This document shows positions 16,972 to 25,380 of a stretch of 51,344 bases of DNA, one piece after another. The notes beneath the pieces are model-generated. The model worked only from the letters and a program-made list of their open reading frames with translations. It was not told where the DNA came from and did not search any database. Positions within the stretch are counted from its first letter, which is position 1. Every line of letters begins with the position of its first letter. The DNA comes from Psychrobacillus sp. BL-248-WT-3 (GTDB taxonomy: Bacteria; Bacillota; Bacilli; Bacillales_A; Planococcaceae): the NCBI RefSeq assembly GCF_012843435.1, contig NZ_JABAFC010000028.1, positions 1 to 51,344 on the forward strand, read 5' to 3'. A program made the translations under genes and the position numbers.

Positions 16972-17427
16972 TTACTTCTTAACAAATCTAACATTCCAAA
17001 TTGCAAATCCTATTACGGCACCAAGCATATTAAGAATCAAATCATCAATATCAAAACTTCCTCTTCTTGAAACTACTTGTGTTACCTCAATAAATAATAA
17101 TAAAACAGTCATCGTAATTACAAATATACGTATTTTATTAATTCTTTTTATGAAGTGCGGTAAATAAATGCCCATAGGTAAAAACAAAATTAAATTACCC
17201 CCAAGGTTTTTTAAAGGGATGTTAATATTTAAGGTTCCATGTGCTATAGAATGAATATATAGATTTATAGTCCTAAAAGGTATAAAATTCGAAGACCATT
17301 TTATGTATTCCCTAAAAGATACATCGGACCATCTATAACCTCTTGAATCTAAGAATAATATAAAAACTAATGCAAATAAATATAATATAAAGCTAATACA
17401 AACTAAAATGTTCTTAGAAGTTTTCAT
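16972..17427 (-). CDS. VanZ-like family membrane protein
   Basis: The 151 residues have four predicted membrane helices (about 8-26, 75-92, 98-118 and 130-147). They carry the family features NLGGNLILFLPMGIYLP and SFDIDDLILNMLGAVIG. VanZ-like proteins occur in many Firmicutes; VanZ itself gives low-level teicoplanin resistance, but most members have no known function. It stands alone, convergent with copB. GGAGGAAAGCA precedes the ATG. Its link to copper is only positional. Confidence 0.85.
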   Translation of the reverse strand: MKTSKNILVCISFILYLFALVFILFLDSRGYRWSDVSFREYIKWSSNFIPFRTINLYIHSIAHGTLNINIPLKNLGGNLILFLPMGIYLPHFIKRINKIRIFVITMTVLLLFIEVTQVVSRRGSFDIDDLILNMLGAVIGFAIWNVRFVKK

Positions 17428-17640
17428 TGCTTTCCTCCTGATAATTTCACTCTACTAGAAAGAGTATAAATCTATTAATAAACAGATATTAACTCAATAT
17501 CTTGTTCCATCTTAGTATAACTAGTCCTAAAATAATTCTGATAAAAGTTTCACCTAAACCAAAAGATTATTCTAATGAACATTTAAATTAACCTTCCATT
17601 TTTGTTAAATTATAGCATTTTATATAAATAGATATTTTAT

Positions 17641-17687
17641 ATAAAAAAATACATGGAGAGACCCATTAGACAGGCTCTTCCATGTAG
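17641..17687 (-). terminator. terminator of the ccdA-to-DsbD-like operon
   Basis: On the minus strand, TACATGGA...TCCATGTA arms (17651-17687, with a bulge) are followed by TTTTTTTATATAAAA. The rest of the 17428-17788 gap shows no gene. Confidence 0.68.
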
Positions 17688-17788
17688 TACTTTTAGAATA
17701 ACTATTTAAGTATTATATACTTTAACTTCTTTTTCCTACTAACACGAAATAATTTTGCCTTCTAAATATTTGTCAGCTCATTTGTTAA

Positions 17789-18541
17789 CTATATCCCCCA
17801 ATAAGTGAGTGTATCAAAAAATCCTATAATTACTAGAATAACTCCCGCTATGCGTTGTATCATTCTACCCGTCTTCATGCTACGTTTCATGATTATTTTC
17901 TTAGCATCAAAAAACCATATTAAAACAAATAGAAGGATTAGTGGAATAGATGTTGCAATTCCAAAGACAGCAGGTAATAAAAAACCATAGGAAGTTGATA
18001 CTACAGTTGGCATAAGCCAGACAAAAAAGAGAACAAACATAGTTGGGCAAAATGCGAGTGAAAAACTTGCTCCCAACAGAAATGAGCCAGATTTTCCTTC
18101 CTTTAATGCCATAGGTATATACATTGTTAAACGGTTAAGAAATCTAAGCTTAAATATCCCTAAAAGCAAAAGTCCAGTAACCACTAGTAGCGGACCAATT
18201 AGTTTGCGAAATAAAGGGAAATACTCTGTCATCTTAGTTTCAAATGATTGACCAAATATCCAAGCCAGCAATCCAATCAGACTAAATACTACAATTTTAC
18301 CTGCAATAAAGGCTACTATTTCTCCCCAATTATTCTTCATTTGAACAGTACGGTTTCCATAAAAGGTAATTGCACTCATATTTCCTGTCAGTTGACACGG
18401 TGCCACAGCTCCAATCAAGCCGAGAAGGAGCGCAACTATAATTGGGGAATGTTCAAAGGAGTGTAAGAAAACAGTAACTGGTTCACTAATTGTTTGACTA
18501 AATCTCGACATCAAACTATACATCTGTGAAACACCCTCCAT
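17789..18541 (-). CDS. DsbD/CcdA-like polytopic membrane protein
   Basis: The 250 residues have six to seven membrane helices. Two helices carry a single cysteine each in a Pro context, GAVAPCQLTGN (about residues 44-54) and SLAFCPTMFVLFF (about 162-174). This matches the paired cysteines by which DsbD/CcdA-type proteins move reducing power across the membrane. It may therefore reduce thiols of extracytoplasmic copper proteins. It begins four bases after the lipoprotein gene at 18546 and is the last gene of the operon. A sulfite-exporter/urease-accessory-type annotation is also possible because those families look alike. Confidence 0.72.
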   Translation of the reverse strand: MEGVSQMYSLMSRFSQTISEPVTVFLHSFEHSPIIVALLLGLIGAVAPCQLTGNMSAITFYGNRTVQMKNNWGEIVAFIAGKIVVFSLIGLLAWIFGQSFETKMTEYFPLFRKLIGPLLVVTGLLLLGIFKLRFLNRLTMYIPMALKEGKSGSFLLGASFSLAFCPTMFVLFFVWLMPTVVSTSYGFLLPAVFGIATSIPLILLFVLIWFFDAKKIIMKRSMKTGRMIQRIAGVILVIIGFFDTLTYWGI

Positions 18542-18545
18542 CTTC

Positions 18546-19469
18546 TTATTTTGCTAACTCACCGTTAGAAGCAATTTGGTCCCAAGATAGTCCTTCATCT
18601 TTTGTTATATAAATATTATTACTATTTGTAACTATTACAATCTCTTGTTGATTTTCAGGATTTACTGCGATAAAAGTGATTGGATCCATCTTCAATTCTT
18701 TTGGAAGTTGGATGTTTATTTCTTCGTCACTCTCAAACAAGAAGAACTTAAGGTATACAGTATCGTTTTCAAGATTTGAATAATACCCTCCCGTTTCAGT
18801 CAATGTTACATAAGTGACCATTTTCGTATCATTCATTGACTTAAAATTTTGTCCATGATCATTCGATATAAATATTCCGTCCTTACTACCGATTGTAAGT
18901 AATTCTTTACGAGTGGGATGAGCCGACAAATTAGAAATATAATCGGAAGTAAATCCATTCATAGCAGCTTTAGTCCATGAAGATCCTTCATCTGTTGAAT
19001 AATGTAGACCTGCGTTCATCTCTTCAACTGGCATTTCATTTAAAACGTAAATCGTATTTGAATCATAACCAGCAGTCAGATAATGAAAATCAATCTCTCC
19101 GTAAAACGCTAATTGTTCGAAACTCGCTCCTTTATCTATGCTTTTAATAAGACCAAGAGGATTTTTATATTCAGACCCTTCTTCTGGATGACCACTTGAA
19201 AAGAATCCTTCTCTTACAGCTTGAAAGCCCATATAGTCATGTTTTTGACTATTTGCTTCTTTCCATCCATCCTTGGCATATTTATATAATCCAAAATGCG
19301 TTGCAATGACGACATCGCTTTCTCCATTTATATAACCTAAACCGTGTATATGATCAATTTGATTATTTTTTACTTCCTCAAAAGAGAAACCTTCATTTTC
19401 ATTTGAGTTACATGCAGATAGCACTAATATTAATACTAATAAACCGAATATAATTTTATATTTCTTCAT
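18546..19469 (-). CDS. BNR/sialidase-like repeat lipoprotein (F510_1955 type)
   Basis: The 307 residues begin with a lipoprotein signal (LSAC, lipidated C20). Repeated Asp-box-like turns follow (STDEGSSWTKA, SNDHGQNFKS, TKDEGLSWDQI), typical of a beta-propeller of the sialidase/photosynthesis-stability type. No catalytic residues of a sialidase can be pointed out, so the glycosylhydrolase name used for relatives should be treated with care. A DHIHGLGY motif near residue 40 is conserved in these proteins and could bind metal. It starts 15 bp after the response regulator gene and ends four bp before the DsbD-like gene, so all are one transcript. It is probably an outer-face copper-linked protein. 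Confidence 0.75.
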   Translation of the reverse strand: MKKYKIIFGLLVLILVLSACNSNENEGFSFEEVKNNQIDHIHGLGYINGESDVVIATHFGLYKYAKDGWKEANSQKHDYMGFQAVREGFFSSGHPEEGSEYKNPLGLIKSIDKGASFEQLAFYGEIDFHYLTAGYDSNTIYVLNEMPVEEMNAGLHYSTDEGSSWTKAAMNGFTSDYISNLSAHPTRKELLTIGSKDGIFISNDHGQNFKSMNDTKMVTYVTLTETGGYYSNLENDTVYLKFFLFESDEEINIQLPKELKMDPITFIAVNPENQQEIVIVTNSNNIYITKDEGLSWDQIASNGELAK

Positions 19470-19484
19470 TTTGACTTTTCTCCT

Positions 19485-20162
19485 TTAGCTCCATTTATAT
19501 CCTATTCCCCATACAGTTTTAAGAAATTCATCAATAGGAAAACCAGCATTTTTCAATTTCTCTCTTAAATTTCGGATATGTGAGTCCACTGTTCTCGTAT
19601 CTGTATATGTGTCATATTCCCACGCAGCATGCAAAAGTTCTTCTCGTGTATAAGTCTTTTTAGGGCGAGAAATTAATGCTTCCACGATATAGAATTCCTT
19701 CAGTGTTAGTTGCGAGATTAGACTATGATATTGCAAGGAATAAGCTTCTTTATCTAACTTAAAATCTTCGTAGGAAATCTCTTTTTCCTCTGTTTCGTGT
19801 TCAGAGAACCGTCGTAAAACGGCATTTACTCTAGCTACCAACTCTTTTTCATCGAAAGGTTTGGTAATATAATCGTCCGCCCCAGTGTTTAATCCTTTTA
19901 CTAAATCCATCTTATCCGATCTAGCTGTAAGCATAATAATAGGTACATCGGAAAATTCACGTATCTTTCTACATACTTCCCATCCATCTATATCTGGCAT
20001 CATAACGTCTAACAGGACAAGATTAATTTTCTCGTTTTTTAGTAACTCAATCGCTTCCTGGCCATTTGTTTCTTTTATGCATCTGAATCCAAGCGGTAGC
20101 AGAAATAATTCAATTAGATCTAACATCCTTTGCTCATCATCAACCAATAAAATTGTCCGCAT
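19485..20162 (-). CDS. OmpR/PhoB-family response regulator
   Basis: The start ATG at 20162 follows AGGAGG and gives 225 residues; the frame extends upstream but only across that ribosome site. The receiver domain (3-115) has the acidic pair D8-D9, phosphorylated D52 in LLDVMMPD and the conserved Lys in TKPFDEKE. The winged-helix DNA-binding domain (about 130-222) ends in TVWGIGYKW. It is paired with the sensor kinase gene directly upstream (52-bp gap) and probably controls this operon. The signal is not shown; copper or envelope redox stress fits the neighbours. Confidence 0.93.
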   Translation of the reverse strand: MRTILLVDDEQRMLDLIELFLLPLGFRCIKETNGQEAIELLKNEKINLVLLDVMMPDIDGWEVCRKIREFSDVPIIMLTARSDKMDLVKGLNTGADDYITKPFDEKELVARVNAVLRRFSEHETEEKEISYEDFKLDKEAYSLQYHSLISQLTLKEFYIVEALISRPKKTYTREELLHAAWEYDTYTDTRTVDSHIRNLREKLKNAGFPIDEFLKTVWGIGYKWS

Positions 20163-20214
20163 ATATTCAAAAAACCTCCTATTCAATTACTGCTTGACGA
20201 AATTCTAAATAAAG

Positions 20215-21576
20215 CTAAATCGTTATGGTAAATGTACTTCCTTTGCCCAAGACGCTTTGGACTTCAATGCTACCACCATGTGCTTCTACTAATTCTTTCA
20301 CAACAGCAAGTCCAATCCCCGAACCACCAGATATACGTGAGCGCGATTTTTCAACACGGTATAACTTTTCAAAAATGAATTCAATTTTATCGGAGGGGAT
20401 ACCTCTTCCGAAATCAATTACGGAAATGATTGTTTTCTTTTCTTTTTTATGAACTTTCAGTGTAACCTGTGTATTTTCTTTAGAGTATTTCAAGGCATTA
20501 TCCAATAAATTCAATACAATTTGCTCTAAACGTAAGGAATCAGCATGGATTTGAAAGTTGTCTCTACATACAAAACTAAGCTTAATATTTTTCATCTCAA
20601 AAGAAGGTCCAACTAGTTTGATAATGTTTTCAAAAAACGTTTGTGCCCAAAAATAATCTTTTGTAACAGTAAAAGTATTCTCATCCATTTTTGCTAAATC
20701 TAATAAATTTCTCACAAGTACTTTCATTCGTTCAGACTCTTCAGCTATTATTGCAAGATACTGTTCTCGTTCTTCTATACTAATTTCTTTTCTCATGGCT
20801 ACATTTGAATAACCAATTAAATATGTTAAAGGCGTTCTTAGTTCATGAGCAACAGAGGCTAGAAACTCATTTCGCTCTGTTTTCATACGTTCTAAATCAT
20901 CAGCTAATTTTTGAATAGAACCTGACAAATCACCAAGTTCATCTTTACCGATGTATGGAAGACTCACTTCAAAATCCCCTTTGCTTAATTTCTCAGTAGC
21001 TTCCTTCATACGTATTAAAGGTCTTGTGAGAAGTCTAGATAGAGCTGTATAGACAATAAATAGAAGGAAAACACTCGTCCCACCAGCAATCCCAAAATGC
21101 ATGTTTAGCTTATCCACCAATTGTTCAATAGAACTTGTACTTTGAAACATGACAACATATCCAGATTGGTTATTACTCCCTTTGTAAGGGTGTGCACTAA
21201 TGATATATGGAGACTCTTCCCAATCTGAAATCAATACCTCATCTCTTCTCAAATCAAGATTCTTAATAAGAGGAAGAAATTCTGTTAAAGATGCATTGTT
21301 TTTAAAGGAACTACTAATGACTCTACCTTTATTATCTGTAATGACAACTTCTCTATCTCCTCCTTTTTCCATCAATACGATATGTTTCATGGTTGTTTCG
21401 GAATAGTATTCTTCAAGTACTTCTCTGTGATTGGATCCGTTTTTCAACAATAAAGAAAATTCTTCCTCAATTCTTGTGTGAATAATATTTTGATGGAGAT
21501 AAAAAATTAGAAAAGTTTCCATTATCAATACAACAATAAAAAAATAGGCTGTTAACTTTGTCGATATTCTATTCAT
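20215..21576 (-). CDS. membrane sensor histidine kinase
   Basis: ATG 21576 with GGAGG upstream gives 453 residues. They comprise a first membrane helix (about 5-24), an extracytoplasmic sensor of about 135 residues, a second helix (about 162-182), a HAMP linker, a HisKA dimerisation domain with SVAHELRTPLT as phosphorylated-His box, and a HATPase domain with N, G1 (DFGRGIP) and G2 (GGSGIGLAV) boxes. It phosphorylates the response regulator encoded next. The sensor part has no Cys or His cluster that would prove copper sensing. It lies within the ccdA-resA-kinase-regulator-lipoprotein-DsbD-like operon. Confidence 0.93.
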   Translation of the reverse strand: MNRISTKLTAYFFIVVLIMETFLIFYLHQNIIHTRIEEEFSLLLKNGSNHREVLEEYYSETTMKHIVLMEKGGDREVVITDNKGRVISSSFKNNASLTEFLPLIKNLDLRRDEVLISDWEESPYIISAHPYKGSNNQSGYVVMFQSTSSIEQLVDKLNMHFGIAGGTSVFLLFIVYTALSRLLTRPLIRMKEATEKLSKGDFEVSLPYIGKDELGDLSGSIQKLADDLERMKTERNEFLASVAHELRTPLTYLIGYSNVAMRKEISIEEREQYLAIIAEESERMKVLVRNLLDLAKMDENTFTVTKDYFWAQTFFENIIKLVGPSFEMKNIKLSFVCRDNFQIHADSLRLEQIVLNLLDNALKYSKENTQVTLKVHKKEKKTIISVIDFGRGIPSDKIEFIFEKLYRVEKSRSRISGGSGIGLAVVKELVEAHGGSIEVQSVLGKGSTFTITI

Positions 21577-21654
21577 TAGAGCATTCGATCCTCCCAACTA
21601 GTTAAATCTGGATTGTTAAGTTGCAAATACATTGTTGTCTGATAACATTTAAGT

Positions 21655-22188
21655 TTAGATAGGCAATATTTGCTCCATATATTGTTTTATACTGTCTTCA
21701 CTCATCTCGCCGGTTATTATTTTCTCTATTTTCCCTTCTGGGTTAATAAGAAAAGTAGTTGGCAAAGGGTTAATATTATAAGTTTCCATTACACTTTTAT
21801 TGTCATCAATTAAAACTGGAAAAGTTAAGCCTTTTCGATCAATATATTTTTGAACTACAAAATCAGATTCTCCTATGTTTACCGCTAGTATTTGAAGTCC
21901 TTGATCTTTAACTTCTTGATACTGTTTGTCCATTAGCGGAAATTCTCTTTCACATGGTTTACACCAAGTTCCCCAGAAATTCAAAAAGACTCCTTGTCCT
22001 TTGTACTCCGACAATTGATGTCTTTCTCCATTCATATCAGTTAGAACGAAGTCAGGAGCTTCATCTCCTACTTGTAATACACCATTTTTCTCTTTAGATA
22101 AGTTAGAATATATGGTGAAGATAATTACTCCAACCATTAATATCAAGAGTACAAACCGTATGTAAAATCTTTTTTGCTTCTTATCCAT
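21655..22188 (-). CDS. membrane-anchored ResA-like thiol-disulfide oxidoreductase
   Basis: The 177 residues have an N-terminal anchor (about 9-27) and a thioredoxin-like domain with the redox motif WGTWCKPCEREFP (C76, C79) and the cis-Pro loop INPLPTTFLI. ResA-type proteins reduce disulfides outside the membrane, for example in apocytochrome c, using electrons from CcdA. Here the gene starts 42 bp after ccdA. It may serve copper-protein maturation or reduction instead of cytochrome c, since no cytochrome genes are near. AGGAAAGTAGG precedes the ATG. Confidence 0.9.
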   Translation of the reverse strand: MDKKQKRFYIRFVLLILMVGVIIFTIYSNLSKEKNGVLQVGDEAPDFVLTDMNGERHQLSEYKGQGVFLNFWGTWCKPCEREFPLMDKQYQEVKDQGLQILAVNIGESDFVVQKYIDRKGLTFPVLIDDNKSVMETYNINPLPTTFLINPEGKIEKIITGEMSEDSIKQYMEQILPI

Positions 22189-22230
22189 AGTAACAATAAA
22201 CCTACTTTCCTAATTATTTATAATTGTGCT

Positions 22231-22941
22231 CTAAAACCCTGTAAATCCTCCAAAAAAAGGAGTTAAAATTGCTATTATTTTTGTCATCATATCAAAATAC
22301 AACAAGATACCCATTATAATCATTAAAAATCCACCTAATCTCATGAAAAGTCCATTTCTCTTTTGAAGAAACTTCATTTTTCCAATAAACAATGACATTA
22401 TGAGAAACGGAATGGAGAAACCCAGTACATAAAATAGCATATACAACATTCCTCTGTCAGGGTCAGAAACTCCTAAAGCAATTACACCTGCTAGTATTGG
22501 TCCAGTACACGGTGTCCATCCAGCAGCAAACCCCATACCGATCAATACGGATCCTATATAACCTTTAGGTCTTTTTCTGAATTGGACTCTTTTCTCTGAT
22601 AGTAAAAATTCAAATTTAAAAACCCCAATAACTACTAAACCAAAAAATACGAGGATAATAGCACCAATTTGTCTTAGTAAGTCTTGGTATTGAAGAAAAA
22701 ACGTCCCGATGAAAGAGGTGGAAAAACCCAATGCCATAAAGATGGCTGAAAATCCAAGTAAAAATAGAAGCGTGTGTACCAATGCCTTCTTATTTAGTAT
22801 TCCTTTTTCTTCTTTTAGTTCATTTAAAGATACCCCGGTAACATAGGACAGAAATGCAGGATAAAGGGGTAATGAACAAGGTGATATAAAAGACAGTAAT
22901 CCCGCACCAAAAGCTAAAAATAAACTTAATTGTTCAAACAA
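22231..22941 (-). CDS. ccdA: CcdA-type thiol:disulfide membrane electron carrier
   Basis: The 236 residues have six membrane helices. The paired single cysteines lie in SFISPCSLPLYPAFL (C22) and GWTPCTGPILAG (about C144). CcdA passes electrons from cytosolic thioredoxin across the membrane to ResA-like proteins, which matches the next gene. It heads a six-gene minus-strand operon reaching 17789. The chromosomal copy is expected elsewhere, so this is probably an accessory paralogue dedicated to the copper cargo. Confidence 0.92.
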   Translation of the reverse strand: MFEQLSLFLAFGAGLLSFISPCSLPLYPAFLSYVTGVSLNELKEEKGILNKKALVHTLLFLLGFSAIFMALGFSTSFIGTFFLQYQDLLRQIGAIILVFFGLVVIGVFKFEFLLSEKRVQFRKRPKGYIGSVLIGMGFAAGWTPCTGPILAGVIALGVSDPDRGMLYMLFYVLGFSIPFLIMSLFIGKMKFLQKRNGLFMRLGGFLMIIMGILLYFDMMTKIIAILTPFFGGFTGF

Positions 22942-23390
22942 AGAGTTTCACCTAACCTTTCATGCTTATAATCTACTAACAATGCTTTCTAATCCTTCTA
23001 GCAATTCAAAGAGTTTAAATAAGTCACTAAACTTATAGATATTTATCCAAGCTGTGCCTACTTGCGTGTCTTTATATTAAGAGGACATTAACTAACAAAA
23101 TATTCTAAATAATAATATTTGAACGATTTAAGATATATTATTCAAACTAGAATCAACAAAGGATTAGCCTTGGGACAACTGATTAAGGCAATCCTCTGAG
23201 ATAGTATAGAGAATAAATATGAAGAAACTATGCAGAAGTAACCCCAAAAAATATTATAATGAACTTTATGAGCTTTCTGTGTCTAACTATTTTTTTGTTT
23301 TCTTCATTAGATTTTTTAGATAAGACTACTTTCAATTCAAAAAAAAATGTATTTGAAAAACATTAGCACCGTAATTTTACCTATACAATT
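22942..23390. other. intergenic region, promoter side of the ccdA operon
   Basis: About 450 bp of AT-rich DNA between the copper cargo and the transposition genes. No convincing coding frame, CsoR-type dyad or other repeat is seen. Confidence 0.5.
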
Positions 23391-23435
23391 AATAAACGAG
23401 GTAACCCTAATCAAATTAGGGTTACCTCGTTTATT
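23391..23435. terminator. strong bidirectional terminator at the tns/cargo boundary
   Basis: A perfect 21-bp stem (23391-23411 with 23415-23435), loop CAA, centred on GGTAACCCTAAT. It insulates the tns operon (ending at 23524) from the copper cargo. Confidence 0.85.
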
Positions 23436-23449
23436 ATAGAATGACATGT

Positions 23450-23518
23450 TTAGTTTACCTTGTAATTGCTTCTTACTTGTTTTGCTTTTTCCTCGAAAGT
23501 ATCCTTGTCATATAGTTG
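23450..23518 (-). pseudogene. possible 3' coding remnant next to the second tniQ gene
   Basis: A minus-strand frame reads QLYDKDTFEEKAKQVRSNYK and ends in VN and a TAA, just before the terminator. The composition looks like the C-terminus of a real protein, but there is no start or upstream homology in this frame. It could be the tail of a gene replaced by the tniQ gene. Unrecognised. Confidence 0.25.
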
Positions 23519-23523
23519 ACACT

Positions 23524-25365
23524 TTAAATAGAGCTATTTAATCTTATCTTTTTAATTATTAAATCTTTTAAATGATTTAGAACATCGGTTCTTAATCCTG
23601 CCTTCTTAGCAATTTTCCATACTTTTAATATTTCATTGTTTCTCATCAGCTCTTCAATACTTAAGTCTATTCTACGAATTTGAAATTGTTCTGTTGTTTC
23701 TACAACTTTTTCCAGTTCTCTTTTGGTTTTGGGTAGTTTTTCTAACTGTTTTTCAATCAAGGATAAGTATCCTATTCTCCTACCTATTTCAGCCTTAGTT
23801 ATACGAAGCTGTCTTATTGTTATTAATTGATTTGCTGTTTCCCTTACCAGCATTGCCATATTCTCATCCCTATAATTCCAATCTACTCGATTCTTGTTAG
23901 ATCTTTGATTCATATTATTGGGTTTATTTTGCATCAACCAATTCCTATCATGCTTATATAACCAATTGTATAACGATTTTCTTAATGGAGATGGTTGTTC
24001 ATTTTTAATAAATATCCATTCATTTCTCCTTGTTTGTATAAAACCGTTTAGAGTTTTTAGTGTGCCATTATATATATTGGTATCAGTGATCAATAAATTA
24101 GCCTGGCGTTTAACAGTCTTAGGGTCAACACCCAATTGTCTTGCTTTTTCCCTTAAAGATAACTTTTCATCTCCCCATAATACCCAAAGTTTATTCTTCC
24201 AAACATCGCCAAACTCCTTTATCCGCCCAAATTCCATTTGAGCTCCTTCAGACGTATCAGGTCCCCTTCGTGAATAGACAAATCCGCATTCACAAGTAAA
24301 AGTCCCAACTGGTTTCCCCGTATCCGAGCATCTTGTAATAGTACATAAAGTAATGACTTTCTCTCCAAAATGTCTTGATACTTTATTTAAACAAGGCCAA
24401 GGACCATTGAAGAATGGATTAACTAACGTTGATGAAGAATTACTTTCTAAAATTGTGGAAGTTATGCTCTGCCCCAAGAAACCGTGTAATAAGATATGCC
24501 TCAGCGGGTGAATCACTTCATCAGAATTTCGCAAAAATTTATGTAACCAGGTATGCTGTTTATCTTCTTCCACATGACTTCCCATTAATGTTAATAAATC
24601 ACGTCCATAATAATTGTTAAAGCTAGGGATTAGTTTATAGAACTTTATTCTACCCTTTACTGATAACATATTTATATTCTGTATTTCTTTTAAATAAATG
24701 TTCCTTACATTATTTTTTCTTACAATCTTCTCTGAATTGTAATTTAGTAAATAAAATGAATTCTGCGCTATAAATAAATTTAGATAATTTTCTACAATTA
24801 CCTCTTCCGTATTAATATTTATTGTAATAGTGTCTAAAGGAACAAATTCATGCTTATTTCTTCTTTGCGAGTACGGAACATTAGCCTCTCTTAAATTAAC
24901 CTTATGCTTGTAACATACTATAACTCCCGGTATTTGATGTGCACGATGCCAATAAGCTAAACCATACTGAGCTCTATTATTCATTGCACACACTGTACAA
25001 TATCTTAAATTTTTGGGAGGTTTCACACCGTTTGCGGTTAAGCCCACCAACATATGGATAGAACGTCCGTTGCTAAAGTACATTTCCTCTCGAATATTTT
25101 CTAGTCTATCACTAGGAATAAAGTGACTATAATAGGGCATTAAAGTATGGTCATAAAGCAATTTCTCTTTGCTGATAACTTTACCAGGAATCCGTGAAGC
25201 TAATACATCTAGATTGCATGGTAAATCAGTTACAGAACATACTGTTTCACACCCGAATAAATCTCTCATAGTTTTTTTAAAGCTTTCATTTCCAGAGTAA
25301 TTATGATATCTGGCTAATGCACTATATAGCAATTCGTCTGGATAAAGTGGAGGAAAAAAATGCAT
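23524..25365 (-). CDS. second TniQ/TnsD-family target-selection protein
   Basis: The 613 residues start with FFPPLYPDELLYSALARYH, the N-terminal TniQ signature. A zinc finger is formed by RYCTVCAMN (C123, C126) and CYKHK (C151, H154). A second Cys set lies in CGFVYSRRG, and a helix-turn-helix (SLREKARQLGVDPKTVKRQ) follows. TniQ/TnsD proteins bind a DNA target and recruit TnsC. It is the last gene of tnsABCD, 15 bp after the first tnsD. The two are related along their length but clearly diverged. One presumably recognises glmS; the other may address a second site or mobile DNA. Which is which cannot be told from sequence alone. Confidence 0.9.
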   Translation of the reverse strand: MHFFPPLYPDELLYSALARYHNYSGNESFKKTMRDLFGCETVCSVTDLPCNLDVLASRIPGKVISKEKLLYDHTLMPYYSHFIPSDRLENIREEMYFSNGRSIHMLVGLTANGVKPPKNLRYCTVCAMNNRAQYGLAYWHRAHQIPGVIVCYKHKVNLREANVPYSQRRNKHEFVPLDTITININTEEVIVENYLNLFIAQNSFYLLNYNSEKIVRKNNVRNIYLKEIQNINMLSVKGRIKFYKLIPSFNNYYGRDLLTLMGSHVEEDKQHTWLHKFLRNSDEVIHPLRHILLHGFLGQSITSTILESNSSSTLVNPFFNGPWPCLNKVSRHFGEKVITLCTITRCSDTGKPVGTFTCECGFVYSRRGPDTSEGAQMEFGRIKEFGDVWKNKLWVLWGDEKLSLREKARQLGVDPKTVKRQANLLITDTNIYNGTLKTLNGFIQTRRNEWIFIKNEQPSPLRKSLYNWLYKHDRNWLMQNKPNNMNQRSNKNRVDWNYRDENMAMLVRETANQLITIRQLRITKAEIGRRIGYLSLIEKQLEKLPKTKRELEKVVETTEQFQIRRIDLSIEELMRNNEILKVWKIAKKAGLRTDVLNHLKDLIIKKIRLNSSI

Positions 25366-25380
25366 ACTTCTTAATGCTCC

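Noticed and set aside
22942-23390. A hidden small gene or riboswitch before ccdA
   Set aside because: No frame with a ribosome site and no conserved leader structure could be recognised by eye.
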